From: Tubiluchus corallicola | Taxonomy: Eukaryota > Priapulida > Priapulimorpha > Priapulimorphida > Tubiluchidae | DNA: 64,000 nucleotides | Assembly (NCBI GenBank): GCA_030141605.1 | Contig: JAQGDQ010000255.1 | Location: 57,746-121,745 of the forward strand | Direction: 5' to 3' | Shown: positions 1 through 12,720 of the stretch, piece after piece | How the letters are laid out: each line of letters starts with the position of its first letter | Numbering within the stretch: position 1 is the first letter of the stretch | Position numbers and translations under genes: made by a program | The notes under the pieces: model-generated | What the model saw: the letters and a program-made list of their open reading frames with translations, nothing else | Database searches by the model: none | Told to the model about the DNA's origin: nothing

Positions 1-150
1 TCTTGTGAATGACTAATGACTGAATTACTTTAAGGCAGAATTCTGAATATTTATTACATCAAGACTGAAAACAGTGTGACCATAGTCCTTAGTAGTGACT
101 GGGTTAAATGTTGGAAAATGCTTCAATATTTCTACATAAATGGGCAGTGT
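1..150. other. Sequence left of the duplicated block
   Basis: AT-rich sequence with no recognisable gene. It does not match the bases that precede the paired copy (about 24430-24580), so the left edge of the duplicated block lies near 151 here and near 24581 in the parent gene. Confidence 0.5.
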
Positions 151-390
151 ATTTTTAAGGTGTTTAAATAAGTAGTTTTGTTTATTAAGATAATGTGTTT
201 TATGTTCTAGTATTTAAAGCTGTTATAGTTAGCAAGCCATGCAAAGATACTGCTTTAACTGAATCATGTGGGAATTTCTGTTGCATTTATGCATGTCTTT
301 TGTACCGTGTTGAAATTGGAATTTGTAATTTTGCTACAGGTTATTTGAGGGTCATTGGCAGGATGTAGTAATATGTTGATATAACCAATG

Positions 391-450
391 TCAAAGTTAA
401 GCAATGCAGAGCCTGGTTAGTAATTGGGTGGATGACCATCGGGAAAGTTA
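391..450 (+). repeat. 5S rRNA-derived relic, copy in the duplicated block
   Basis: The run GTTAAGCAATGCAGAGCCTG followed by GTTAGTAATTGGGTGGATGA resembles the middle and 3' part of animal 5S rRNA (C-box region, then the GCCTGGTTAGTACTTGGATGG segment). It is too diverged and incomplete to be a gene. Its duplicate is at about 24820-24880. Confidence 0.5.
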
Positions 451-1435
451 CTTCTAGGCAATTTCTTCTACCCATTATTCCCTTCCTGCTATTTGTCTTG
501 TTGAGGGAAGATGAGTCAAAATGTTCTAAGATTCCTTTGCCTATTTTGTTTTTAATCCTTGATTATCAGCCACATTTTGATCCTACTGCAACTATTAATA
601 ATATTTAGTCCTGCAAGTGACTGTTGGACACTGATTTAGTTTCCTTGCGTTGTGCTCCTAAAGTCTTCTTAACTGTGCCACAATGTTTGGCCTGCGACCT
701 GACAGCGCATAATCTAATATGTAGGATTTGTAAGTGTATGTCTTGTTTGATTGTGGTTTGAGGTATAAGAAAATAAGAGCTTACAGTTAAGTGAGGTCAA
801 GGTCATGTTTGGCGAAGTCAAGGTCATGTGTCATTTGACACTGGACTAGCGACAGTTTAAAAGTCACCGATTACACTGAACTTGTGTTTTCCAAACTGAA
901 TTGTTTAATAGGCTTTCTTTGGAACACAATTTTAATCAATACTCTTGCGTTCTACCTTTTTAATTACTTGTCTGCCAAACGTTTGATGGTAGTGTGTTGC
1001 TTGGATTTATTGAGGAGAAAAAAGTTTCACATCTCAGGACTATCTCAGGCACAATATTGTAACTTGGTTCAGTATAATAACTTGGCACAATGACTGTAAT
1101 TTGACACAATATTATTTTCAGGCATCGGAAAGTTGACCACTGTTGACGGAAAAACTTTCACCGATCCCGAAGTGTTACACAAACTAACATCGTCCGTTAG
1201 CTGCTCCATGGACGAAGCGGCTGCCGCGCTAACTCGCATGCGAGCAGAAAATCCTGGACAACTTGGAACAGGAGATGGGTAAGTGTTCCAGCATCATCCA
1301 AATCCTGTGACACTTCGCCTTGTGTTGCAAATAAATATTTTCCATGCAGTTCGTTTTCAGTAGTTTTTTTGCTTGCCAATTGTACTCTTGTTTACATAGA
1401 ACTTGAATTCTTTGACACTGTAAAGAGAAGACATT

Positions 1436-1449
1436 GGGGGGGGGGGGGG
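1436..1449. repeat. Poly-G run in a pseudogene intron
   Basis: Fourteen consecutive G. The paired position in the parent intron (about 25880) has only a short mixed G-rich stretch, so the tract expanded in this copy or is a sequencing-length error. Confidence 0.8.
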
Positions 1450-4400
1450 CAAGGATAGAGTTGAAATGCCACTGCAGGAATTTAATGTTGTTTGAACTAA
1501 CAATCCCGAGTTTCTAGACAATCCATATTTTGGCCTGGTAGAACGAACAAAAATGCAGATTAATCACTTGAGTTGCCATCTAAGTAACATACAACAGTGT
1601 TTATTATGGGAAACCAGACCGTCAGCTTATGCTATGTCGACTAGACTTTGTGTACTTGTGAGCACCATGCGACAATATTAATATTGGAAACCTACGTTCC
1701 GTTTGCCTGTTGTTTTACAATTATTCTTTTATGATAACGATAGTGTATGAGACATAATAATTTATTACAGTATAAAGTAACAATTTGGATGTCACTATAT
1801 ATTTAACGTCATTGTATTGTACTGAATGTAATAATAATAAAAACTTCAAAAAAAACTAATAAGTGTAAGCATCATCATCATTGATGTCCCATCATCATTG
1901 TTGGTGTTATCATCTTGTCATCATCAACAAGCTCTTGCTGAACGTAATTTAATTAGTTTTTTCATTTGCTGTTGGTTTGTTTATTTGTTTCATTTTTATA
2001 CTAAATATTATTATTCACTACGAGTGTTGATAATAGATGAATAAATAAAGTGCAAATTAAACTGAACTCGACTAATGAGTATAAGCGTAAGAGGATGGCA
2101 AGCAGGCTGTGTGGTCTTCATTATTATAGCATGCCCTTTTTGGACTTTTGGGAAAGACGGGATTTCTCTGTGTTGTAAGCAATTCTATGTTTGTCCAGTT
2201 TCTACAGCAGACATTTATTTTCTCTTTCTCCACTTTTGTTGATTTCCAATTCGTTAATTTTTCCATTTACTTTTTGTTTTATGCAGTATTACAAGTCGAT
2301 ATGATTGTTCTTTGCTGTTTTATTTGTAATTTAGTGTAAAAAAGCTTACAGTTTTGTCTAGTGTACAGAGTACAAAGTACTGAACTACAAATTTAGGTGC
2401 AGACATGAAAAATATGAAAGAATGGAGAAGAAGGTATAAAAGAAGTGTAAAGAATGAAAGAATGGAAAAGAAAATGTTCAAACATAATTCATTTAAAAAT
2501 TGACAGACTATAGAAGCTGGTGATTCCTTTGTATTTTAGACGCCTTGCAAATGAACAAGAACATTTTCAAAACTATGTTTGAAAATTATTTTTGTGATCT
2601 ATTTTTACAACATTTTGGTCCATATAGTCACTGTGATTGCCCATTGAAGGTCTGTATTTTTAAGGGTATGATGTCACTTCATGGTGTCAACATCTACTGT
2701 TTTTGACAACAAATCTGTGATTAACGATTAAATTTGAGCTGCTTCTTAACTTATTAAATGCCAATGTTAGTGTAATTTACTGGTTTTAAACATTCTTTCT
2801 GATGTAACAAGTGACTTAGGTAATTGGCAATTTTTATATCTTCCTTGCAGGTTAATATGCCAGCTGATAGCTTTGAGTCGCCACTTACCCTAGCGGCATG
2901 TGGTGGTCACGTTGAGCTTGCCTGCCTCCTGATAGAGAGAGGTGCCAACTTGGAAGAGGTAAATGACAAAGGGTACACCCCTCTCATGGAAGCAGCTAGG
3001 GAAGGGCATGAAGAAATGGTGGCTCTCCTGCTCAGCCAAGGTATCGACGCCTAATTTTTATGAATATTTGAAATTACTGCAAAATGTTCCCATGTAGGTG
3101 AACAGGGTTAGGTTGGCTGTGTGTGTTTTAAAAAGCTTTATTTCGTTTGGAATGCTTAACATTTTGACTTGCAGGTGGGAGTAATTTTTACATACTCACA
3201 GCAGCTTGTTGCTGTAAATTGTTCTTAGAAGCATATAAGATCAAAAACAATGTTATCTTACATATGAAACTGGATATTGCGATATTTACGTTGTCCATGT
3301 GTTACTCTAGGAGCCGACATTAATGCTCAGATGGAAGAGACCCAAGAAACTGCATTGACTCTGGCTTGCTGTGGTGGATTCTTGGTCAAATTTTCTAGTT
3401 TGTTTTCTTGATATGTCTTATTCACAATGCCATTTGCATCCAAATTGCTAGATATTGATTAACATAAAAAGTACAAAAGGTCAATAATTTATAATTTACT
3501 GGTTTTATAACGGCTTTGCATATTCAGAGTTGTGTTTTAGACACATTTTAATATGTTTAAATTGGAGTGTTAGGAGTAAACCATAAGTAATTGTGATGTT
3601 GTTTCTAGGTGCGCATGTTCGTGCCACTACGGCCACTGGTGATACGGCTCTGACTTACGCAGCTGAAAATGGCCACACTGACGTAGCTGATTTATTGCTG
3701 CAAGCTGGTTCTGATCTGGTAAGTCACCTTGTCTCTGTGTTGCTGTTTTTCCTAAATCTGTTACTTGTCTTTAAAAACAAAGCAGGCAAGTCTCTGTCAA
3801 GGTGTTGTTTAGTAAAATCCAGGAAACTGGAAAACATCAAAGTGCTGTGTGTCAAGTGTAAAGCTGTGAGTTTCAAAATATGTAAAGGCCACTGATTTTT
3901 ATATAGACATGTGTGATCTGTATAGCTGCTGATTGCTTTGAATTATAAACTGGATAGCCTGATTATTTCATTATCTTTTTGTTACTTTCAGAGCTGACGT
4001 TAATGACCAGGAAATTCCATTTAGAGTTTAAAATGAAATTAATCGCTTCATAAATGAATAAAGTTAATTTTGTTGCAACATTTTAAACTCCGAAAATGAT
4101 TTTAGGGTTTGGATCTTGAACGTTTTTAAAGTTCGAATTCATCATTAACAGGAACATGAATCAGAGGGAGGAAGGACTCCTCTGATGAAAGCAGCAAGGG
4201 CAGGTTACTTGTGCACCGTGCAGTTTTTGATATCACGCGGAGCTGACGTGAACAAAGCAACAACCAATAATGATCATACTGTGTTGTCACTCGCTTGTGC
4301 TGGTGGCCATTTGACTGTGGTAGAGCTCCTACTGGCCCATGGTGCAGATCCAGGCCACAAGTTGAAGGTATGTGTACTGCTCTGTGTCTCTTGGTTTTGG

Positions 4401-7400
4401 TTTTAGTTTTTCACCTTTAACAGTCTGTCAAGTCAAATATACTCAACAACTAGCAACAGTTTGCATTAATTTGACCGGTTTAGCTTAAAAAAGAAAGCTG
4501 CAGATATTTTTGGGCCATATATTTATGGTTAGCACTAGGAATGGTTGTCTGTCCAACAAATATCACAAAATTATCGACACAGAATTGTTTCTAGATTCGC
4601 CAACATGACTTGGGGTATGTCAGTTCATTGTTAGCACAATATGCAATTGTGCATTCTTGTATGAAACTGCCGGGCATTCTTGTATGAAAATTGTCATTGT
4701 TTTTGCAACTAAATTTACACTGAAGTGCCAGGTGAGTCAACAGTAGAAAGAGTTGCATTCTACTGATCAGAGACTGCAGCCACAAATCAGTATAATCATA
4801 AATCAGACAGAGCAGCATCAAAGCGCTGAGTTCAGTGAGCCATTAGCCTCTTAACAGCAACTTAACAGTGACAGATGACTTAAAACAAGTTACTTAACTA
4901 TCGTACAGAAGTTAGTAAACCAAATAAGTCTGTAGTTGGTAAACTGTTAAAAAAGACAATTTATCGATTAATACGAAAACTTTTTTTCTAATCTATGTAT
5001 GCTACAATAACAAACTAAACTAATGTTTAGAATGACAGCTTTGCTTTTAATACTCAAAGCATCACTCATAGAGATTTTGAGAGTTAAATTAGTACAGGCC
5101 TGCAAACACTGCTCAATTAAAAATGTGCACTATTTCTAATTATCAACAGATGTCAATTCGACACAACATGGCTAATGTTGATTCATCGACATGATCCAGA
5201 ACTATTGATAATCATCACTAATAATAATTTTTAGATTGCCATATTACTTATTTACAATTGCTAGTTATATCTGTATATGCTTAAGCATTTTTACCATTAC
5301 TCTTGTTTGCTTTTCATTTAATTTCAATCTCACTTTTCTTCAGGATGGTTCAACTATGATGATTGAGTCATCTAAGGGTGGTCACACGTCCGTTGTGGCT
5401 CTGTTGATCGACTATCCAAACAACCTTTTGACTTCCTCCCCACCACCGGATCTGTCGCAGCTCACTCCACCTAACCCGGAAGGAGCCGAGGCTTCTCGGG
5501 CACCTTTGCATGGACTGCCTACTCTGCCTGGTCAGGAACTTGATGCGGCAGTACTGAACGCTAGTCAGTTTACCAGTTTACAGGCCAGTGCTATGCCATG
5601 GCTGACGGGACAAGTAAGTAGTTTTAAAATTTATTTTGTCTGATATGCTGAGTCCTCATTAATTAAGTTACTAAAAGTTCATGTGTGATTTAGTGCAACA
5701 CACTGTGAAGTACCAAACTGCTAGTATGATCTAATGTAAGTCTAAAATGGCTGTAATTTATGACTTTTGTGTAGCGCAACTTTTGATGAGCCCTTCCTGA
5801 AACAATTGCTGCAAAATTTACTAAATTATCTTTGGGCAAAATTAAACGTTAAACTTCTTCAGTCGGCTGCGATGAATCTTACCGACACATTCTTACCCAC
5901 CCATGTGGCACCGGCCTCGACAACCGGTGGTGATGGGTTGTCGCTAGTGACTCCACCTTCGAGTCCGGCAACGGCAGTTTCTGCTCCGAACAATGAACTG
6001 CAAGGAGAAGGCTTGATGGTAGCGGCTCCGGCTCGCACTTTGGATGAGACGTTGAGTGATATCATCATAGGTACATGTACGTATTTATTCATTATTTCTA
6101 CATTTGTCTTTTTTGTTTAGTTAGAAGCCAAAAATATTTAACTTTTCATAAAGTTTGCCATTGACTGCAGATGAAAATTCTTCTGTATATGGGAATGCTT
6201 TGTCACTTCCTTGTTTGAATTATTTGCTTCAAAAATTTTTTGACAGTAGAGGCAAAGTCAAGAGTCGTCTTACTAGTGATATTGCGTAACAGTGTTAATT
6301 AAAAAAATTCAGAGCAACGTCTGATTTCAAGTTTTGATTACCTCAATTAATTATAGCAGCTAGTAGTGAGAGTTTAATTGATGAATTGATGGATATTTTC
6401 TAAAATAATTTATATACATAACAATAGTTTTTATTCATTCTCACACGGTAGATTTTAAGTGATTCAATGTACATTTTGTATTTTTCAGTACCGACCCATT
6501 GCCAACAAACAAACAGTACCCAGGTCTACACCACCAATGTGACGAGCGTCGCTACTCAGTGTAGTGACTTTCACCTTCATCTTGCTCGCAGCATTTCTCC
6601 TCCCTCTTCGGGGCCGCTCACACCCAATCCATCACCCGCGTCTCCTCACGTTTCCCCGCCCGTATATCCTCTACTGGACCTCGATGCGCAAACGGAGAGC
6701 AACCATGACACTGCGCTGACTTTGGCTTGCGCTGGTGGCCATGAAGAGCTTGTTAGCTTGTTGTTGGCAAGGGGAGCTGATAAAGAGCATAGAGATAAAA
6801 AAGGTACAACCAGCTGTTTTTTTTGCAAGTTTTAACTGTTATAAGTTCAGGTTATTAGTTATTATTTTTTACGTCATGTTTTTCACTTTCACACTGTCTT
6901 GGGCAACTTTTTTTATGTGGCATTTCACAATTAATGCTACATTTTTTTAGTTAGATTTTTAAAATACTTTGTTCTAAAGACAAAATTTTTGTATCATAGA
7001 AGATTTCGGTAACTGTTCGGATTTGTGTGACTGTTTATCAGAAATAACAGCTATTTTCTCAGCAAACTTTAACTTTTTTCAGGTTTCACTCCTTTGATAT
7101 TAGCAGCAACCGCTGGACATTCCGGAGTTGTTCAGATATTACTGGAGAGCGGAGCTGACATTGAAGCTCAGTCAGAGAGGACTAAAGACACTGCTTTATC
7201 ATGGGCTTGCGCTGGAGGTCGTTATGAGGTAGCAATTTATGCATTTTGCACATTCATCAACTTCCCTGTACTTTTTTTCTGTAGATACAGTATTGAAACT
7301 GTTTTTTACTTTTATACAGAGTTTTGTACTTTGTTAAGAAAACATTGTTGTGTTTTATTCCAGGTTGTCGAGATTCTACTGACCAAAAGTGCAAACAAGG

Positions 7401-10400
7401 AGCACCGCAATGTGTCCGATTACACACCTCTATGTCTAGCCGCATCGGGTGGATACGTAAACATTATCAAACTACTGTTACAACATGGTGCCGAAATTAA
7501 CTCCAGGTATAATTTTTATTTCTTTTTACAAACAGTTACATTGTTTTGCTAAAATGTAGTATAATTATTTTCAGTCTTACGTTATGTTGTAATGTTTTCC
7601 ATTTATTTGTCTCAGGACTGGAAGTAAGCTAGGCATATCACCCCTTATGATGGCGGCCATGAACGGTCAAACAGCGGCGGTCAGGCTACTATTGGACATG
7701 GGTTCGGATATTAATGTACAGATTGAGACCAACCATAACACAGCGCTCACCCTCGCTTGCTTTCAAGGTCGTCACGAGGTGGTCAGCCTTTTGGTTGACC
7801 GCAAGGCCAACGTTGAGCATCGGGCAACGGTTGGTAACATTTCTTGTGATATATTTTTGCAGAATTGTTTCATGTTGATTGAAAAGTAAGAACCCAGTCG
7901 CAGTTTATATATGTTATTTAATAATTTTCTTCGTTTTTGTGCGCTGGAGTTAACGATGCCTGAATTTGCAGACTGGACTGACACCTCTTATGGAAGCTGC
8001 TTCTGGTGGTTACGTTGAAGTTGGCAAGGTTCTGTTAGATAAAGGCACCGATGTTAATGCTGCTCCTGTCCCTTCGTCTCGTGATACGGCTTTGACAATA
8101 GCTGCAGACATAGGTCATTACAGGTGAGGAAAAGATCATTATGCCTTCCAGGTTCTAAGACAGAAGATTTTGTAATTAACTTGGAAATTTTTCGAATTAA
8201 GAAGTTGGGGAACATGCTTACGTTGCGATACAACGACTTTGGTTTGACGTAAAATTGTTTCATGACTACAGATGTTCGCAGGTAAAACACTCGGTCTAAC
8301 ATTTTTCTGAAACTTCTGTACCATGAATTGCTAAATGCATTTTTATTTTAGGTTTGTTGAGCTGCTTCTTCAGCGTGGTGCAATGGTGGACATCAAGAAC
8401 AAGAAAGGCAATTCTCCACTGTGGTTAGCGTGCAATGGTAAATTTAATGCTCAGGTGTTCCTCCTGATAGAAAGGGTTAAGGTAGTAGTTGGGGTTGAGA
8501 AGTGGAAAATTGATGTGGAGCTGAAGCTACAGTTTCTAGTGGAGACTCATAGTAACTTTGATGTTAGTGATAAGATACCTATCAAATGATTATTAGAGTA
8601 ATTGTAAGCTGATCATTAATTTGGTAAAGCTATTTTATGAGGCAATTAGAAGAATTACTATGACTAAAGGCGCCTGACTTCCCTAATTTCACTTTTCCAG
8701 TGGGTAATCCAGTTTGTTTTTATTTGCTGAGCAGATTTCTGCTAGTATTTTCATTTTTTGAAACGGAGTTTGGAATTAGTGTTGTCTCATATTAAGAGCA
8801 AGTTTTAACTGTTTCTCATTTCAAGTGTGGTATCATTTTCACTGGAAGTGATTGAGAAAAAAATTTCTGTTTTTTATCACTTTTTTGTTATTTGCTCTCT
8901 CAGAAAAGTGTGATTATTAGCAATTTTTTCTATAAAGAAGTCGGTATGTAATGTTTGTATTTTGTGTCTGCAGAGAAGGCAGACATAAGTGGCTACTTCT
9001 CTACTTCTTAGTATTTTAAATTTGTTCCTGTAAAGCTGACACACATCTGTTGTATTTCTTCACTAGCAGGTGGCCATTTAGACGTTGTCCAACTACTCGT
9101 GAATGCTGGTGCCGATATTGATAGCCAGGACAACCGCAAGGTGTCGTGTCTGATGGCGGCATTCCGCAAGGGTCATGTAAAGGTCGTCAACTGGCTAGTC
9201 CAGCATGTTACGCAGTTTCCATCAGACACGGAATGCATGAGATATATCACTACAATCTCAGACAAGGTAACCAGTTCCTGGACTAGATTCTTGTAGTTTT
9301 TTTAAATTGAGAAAAAAGTGTTGTCGGATTTTATGGTTAGAGAAAGTTTTATGCGCCATATTAATTATTACAAATTTAACTTTGGTGAAGCTAGTTGTTG
9401 AGATCAGGACTGTGGAGGAGTGAATAGCTCATTACTGAGGTTTAAAATTTGGCCAGGTGAATTAGCCGCATAGGAACTAAAGGAAAACCAACTTTTGTGC
9501 AATATTGATTTTGTCCGACACCAGTTTTCGTATGTTTCTTAAACATTTCCAGCACAACGGTACAGTGCAGATATTTGAGGATTGTTCTGCTGAGGAATCT
9601 ACATCAGCAGTAGTTTTTGTTTCACTCTCCATACATTTGGTCCTTGGGATTAAAAATAATTTGATCAGTTGAGTCTTTGCAAGATTTTAGTTCGAGGCAT
9701 CAGTCTCAGTGTAAATTTGATTTCACTGACAGATTTTATTTTATCTTAGTTTATTAGGTAGTTGCAAAACATCTAGTTGCAGGATATTTCAAAGTTTATT
9801 TAAAATATGCTTGGTTTTTCGTACTTCTTCTGTACTCAGTATGTCTGTGAAGCACTAAATATTGTTTTCTACAATAACTCTTGTAAGAACTATGTAATAG
9901 TATAATAGTAGCTAGTAGAGAGATTAGTATACATCAGTTCTTAACTGTTGGTTTTGCTTGTCCATAAAACTTAATTAGAAGTCGATGATGTTGTAGAAAT
10001 GCTGAAGAAATGCCATCAGTGTATGGAGATCATCGTCACGGCGAAGGTCCGACAAGCTGAAGAAGCGAACAAGAATGCCAACTCTCTATTGAAGGAGCTG
10101 GACCTGGAAAAATCCCGTGAAGAGACCAAAAAAGCAGCTAAACAACGCAAAAAAGAGAAGGCCTTGCATGCAAAAAGTGGAAACTTGATGGAATTTAGTT
10201 TGTGAAAATTTAGTTTCTTTGCATGTATTTTTCACCAATGTTAGCACTAGTGTTTTAGCACGGAATATTACAGAGACACACATTTGACGTGCTAGTTTGT
10301 CTTTAAAGAAGTTCTGCTTGTGTCGTGCCAAAGTATGTAATTACTTTTCTCCATCTAAATGCCTTATACTGGCTTGAAAAGCTCAAGTTCGTACATGTTT

Positions 10401-11168
10401 CATATATTGCTTACATCATACAGTAACAGTGCCAAGAGGTTTTAGACTGCTCTGTATATGTATTAAATATATAAAATGTTTCTATGAAGTGCCTTAGAAA
10501 TTATTTGTTTCAGTTGGGAAGAAATCAATGTTAGTGGTCAGCCATAATGTGGCACCTAATACTGCACCCCTTCATTGTAATAATGACAATTTTTTAGAGC
10601 TGTGAGATGCACTGTAAAACAGGACTTTTCAGAAAAATTTGACCTCTATATTATGTTAATCGCTGCTCAAACTTGTTACTAGAAAATGTGCCGCCCTGAC
10701 TAATTTTTCTTAGGACCGTGTCTTATAATTTTGCATGTTGCAAAACTAATTGTTAACATAGAAATAAGTGAGATATAAAAAGTAAAGAAATTAAATAATG
10801 AAAATAACTTGATATTTTTTCAAAAGCAGTTTAATATAATCTGTTTATGCTCAAAAAACTCTCCAGTCCGTCCCATTTAGGTCAGTATGTTAAACTGTTG
10901 TTGTTTTCTGGGATTAGACTAATAGCTTATTACTATATATTAATTGTGTGGAGAACTTTTTGTACAGTTTAATATGAGTGAAAAATTGGAGTGAGTGAAT
11001 TGGAGGTGTTTGTTAACTTGTTATTAACTAAGAGATTTATTATTGGTTATAGCCCTTTTTGTAAATAAAGGCCTGCTACAACATTGTTGGTGTGCCATTT
11101 GCCAATTTTGCACACCTTCTTTGCATAACTTTTAACACTATTTCCAGCATAAAGTGTCTCACTAAAAT

Positions 11169-11272
11169 AACATTGTTATAATAAGATAGTGCGTAACATT
11201 GTTTTAATTAGACAGTGCTTAACATTGTTTTAATTAGACAGTGCTTAACATTGTTATAGCTAGACAGTGTGT
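11169..11272. repeat. 26-bp tandem repeat, four copies
   Basis: Units start at 11169, 11195, 11221 and 11247. The second and third are identical (AACATTGTTTTAATTAGACA then GTGCTT). The outer two differ at several positions. Confidence 0.9.
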
Positions 11273-12660
11273 AACCTTGTACAGCATTTTGTCTTCCAAG
11301 AATATGTTTTGCATATTTATTTTTATTAACTTTGTGATGGGGGACGCTTTGTAATAAACGTTTGTTAGGTTTGTTAGAACTGTTAGTCTTTTTAGGTAAA
11401 GAATTTCTCAAGCTTCTAAGACTTGAATATTTTTTATAAATGTAATTTGTGGATACCAATTTCGAAATACTATACAGTATGTTGTTTTTCAATGGCACCT
11501 TTGTCACGGTTTGAAAACGCATACATTTATTAACAAAGGAAATATTAACAACTTGTAATTCTTAGATGTCAACAATTAAAGGTTAATGAATAGTTTCAAA
11601 GTATAGGAAAATGATAAATTATTTCAATTTAAAATCTATTTTTAAAGCTTGCTCATTAATAAATCCTTAGCTTGTGTTTCTGTTTGTTGGAATGTTGCTC
11701 GGAATTAACCTACGTATTATGTTTCGATAAGAACGAATTATCTAGATTACTGATTAATACATACATCATGTAAAGTATATTTTTGATTGACTGTGGATAG
11801 TTGTATTCCTGACTTCATAATTATAGTAACTTGTTTTTTGTAGTGTACAGTTTAGATAAAATATTGTACATAACATACTTGGTTGTTGCAGTTCCCCTTT
11901 AAAGAGGCTGGATACTAAAATATAATGTATTTATATTTTTATGGATGTTATTGTTGTCTTTTTTATTGTCTTATTTGTTCTGTTTTTGTGATGAGTAATT
12001 ATTGGTAGATTTCTATTTGAACAATAATCTTTGCAGGACGCATTGGTGAAAAATTTCAAACATGGAAAATTTTAATTCGTAAATATCAGTGCAAGAGTAA
12101 AACCTAATGCTGAACTGCATCGCTCAAGTCTAGGTCAGAGGTCATTCAAAGGTCACAGAGTGTGTATCAGTGGCAGTCTGTGTACTTAATTTTCTGGCAT
12201 GTGTCTTTTCACCGGCCTGCACTACAAGAACCTTGAACCTTGATAGGAAAATGACTCAATTTTGTTAGCAAGTTAGCACCACCTACAAGCTCGTAATAGA
12301 AACTTCATTTGAATTTCACAGTAAAAAAATGCAAATTGCACTGTACAGTGCATGCATACAGTTTTATGCGCCAAATTACTTATTTGATAGTAATATGCCT
12401 TGGACATCTAAAGTTATCACGTTTACTGTTTGTAGAAGTGTGGCACTACAGTTACTAGTCTGCTAAATTCCTGACAGAAACTTTCTTGTGGTACTTGGTA
12501 GTGAAATAACGCCTAGGGAAGTAACATGTGGCTCTGCTAGTGGAAAAAAGTTAATTCTCCACCAACTCAAAAATGAATATTGTCTTTACAAGTCGAAAGA
12601 CATGCTTTTGTTTACGTATGGGTCATTTTAAAAAATTCAAATGTCGACAAAAACCGCTTG

Positions 12661-12720
12661 AGCCTGGTTATTAACTACTTGGATGGTTGTCTGCTTGCAT
12701 GGGAATATCAGGTGCTGTAG
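12661..12720 (+). repeat. 5S rRNA 3'-half relic
   Basis: Runs from AGCCTGGTTA through ACTACTTGGATGG and TGGGAATATCAG to GGTGCTGTAG, which follows the 3' half of eukaryotic 5S rRNA in order. It has a small TTAA-type insertion and an altered middle. The 5' half with the A box is absent, so this is a pseudogene or a piece of a 5S-derived SINE, not a functional gene. Confidence 0.75.

Larger units (their letters stand above)
151..10162 (+). pseudogene. Partial duplicate of the ANKHD1/MASK gene, exons 3 and 8-21
   Basis: This block aligns base by base, introns included, with 24581-41180 of the intact gene downstream. Exon relics, numbered as in the parent: 3' 1122-1278; 8' 2851-3040; 9' 3311-3383 (truncated); 10' 3609-3718; 11' 4152-4367; 12' 5344-5613; 13' about 5854-6070 (5' part missing); 14' 6489-6803; 15' 7083-7228; 16' 7364-7506; 17' 7616-7829; 18' 7972-8123; 19' 8352-8437; 20' 9070-9266; 21' 9997-10162 (cut). 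Three deletions relative to the parent remove 27122-31926 (exons 4-7), about 32643-33340 and 35750-36671. Exon 21' starts with a 1-base deletion that brings an immediate TGA. Splicing 3' to 8' shifts frame into a stop. Residues conserved in animal MASK proteins have changed, for example CALD to CSMD in exon 3', VNDEG to VNDKG in 8' and INAQIETNRN to INVQIETNHN in 17'. No promoter or exon 1-2 equivalent is visible. A decaying pseudogene is the best reading; a misplaced alternative haplotype is possible. Confidence 0.85.

Noticed and set aside
11169-11272. CRISPR-like repeat array
   Set aside because: The 26-bp units are directly adjacent without spacers and the genome is eukaryotic. It is a simple tandem repeat.
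12661-12720. Functional 5S rRNA gene
   Set aside because: Only the 3' half is present, with an insertion and no A box or T-run terminator at the right place.
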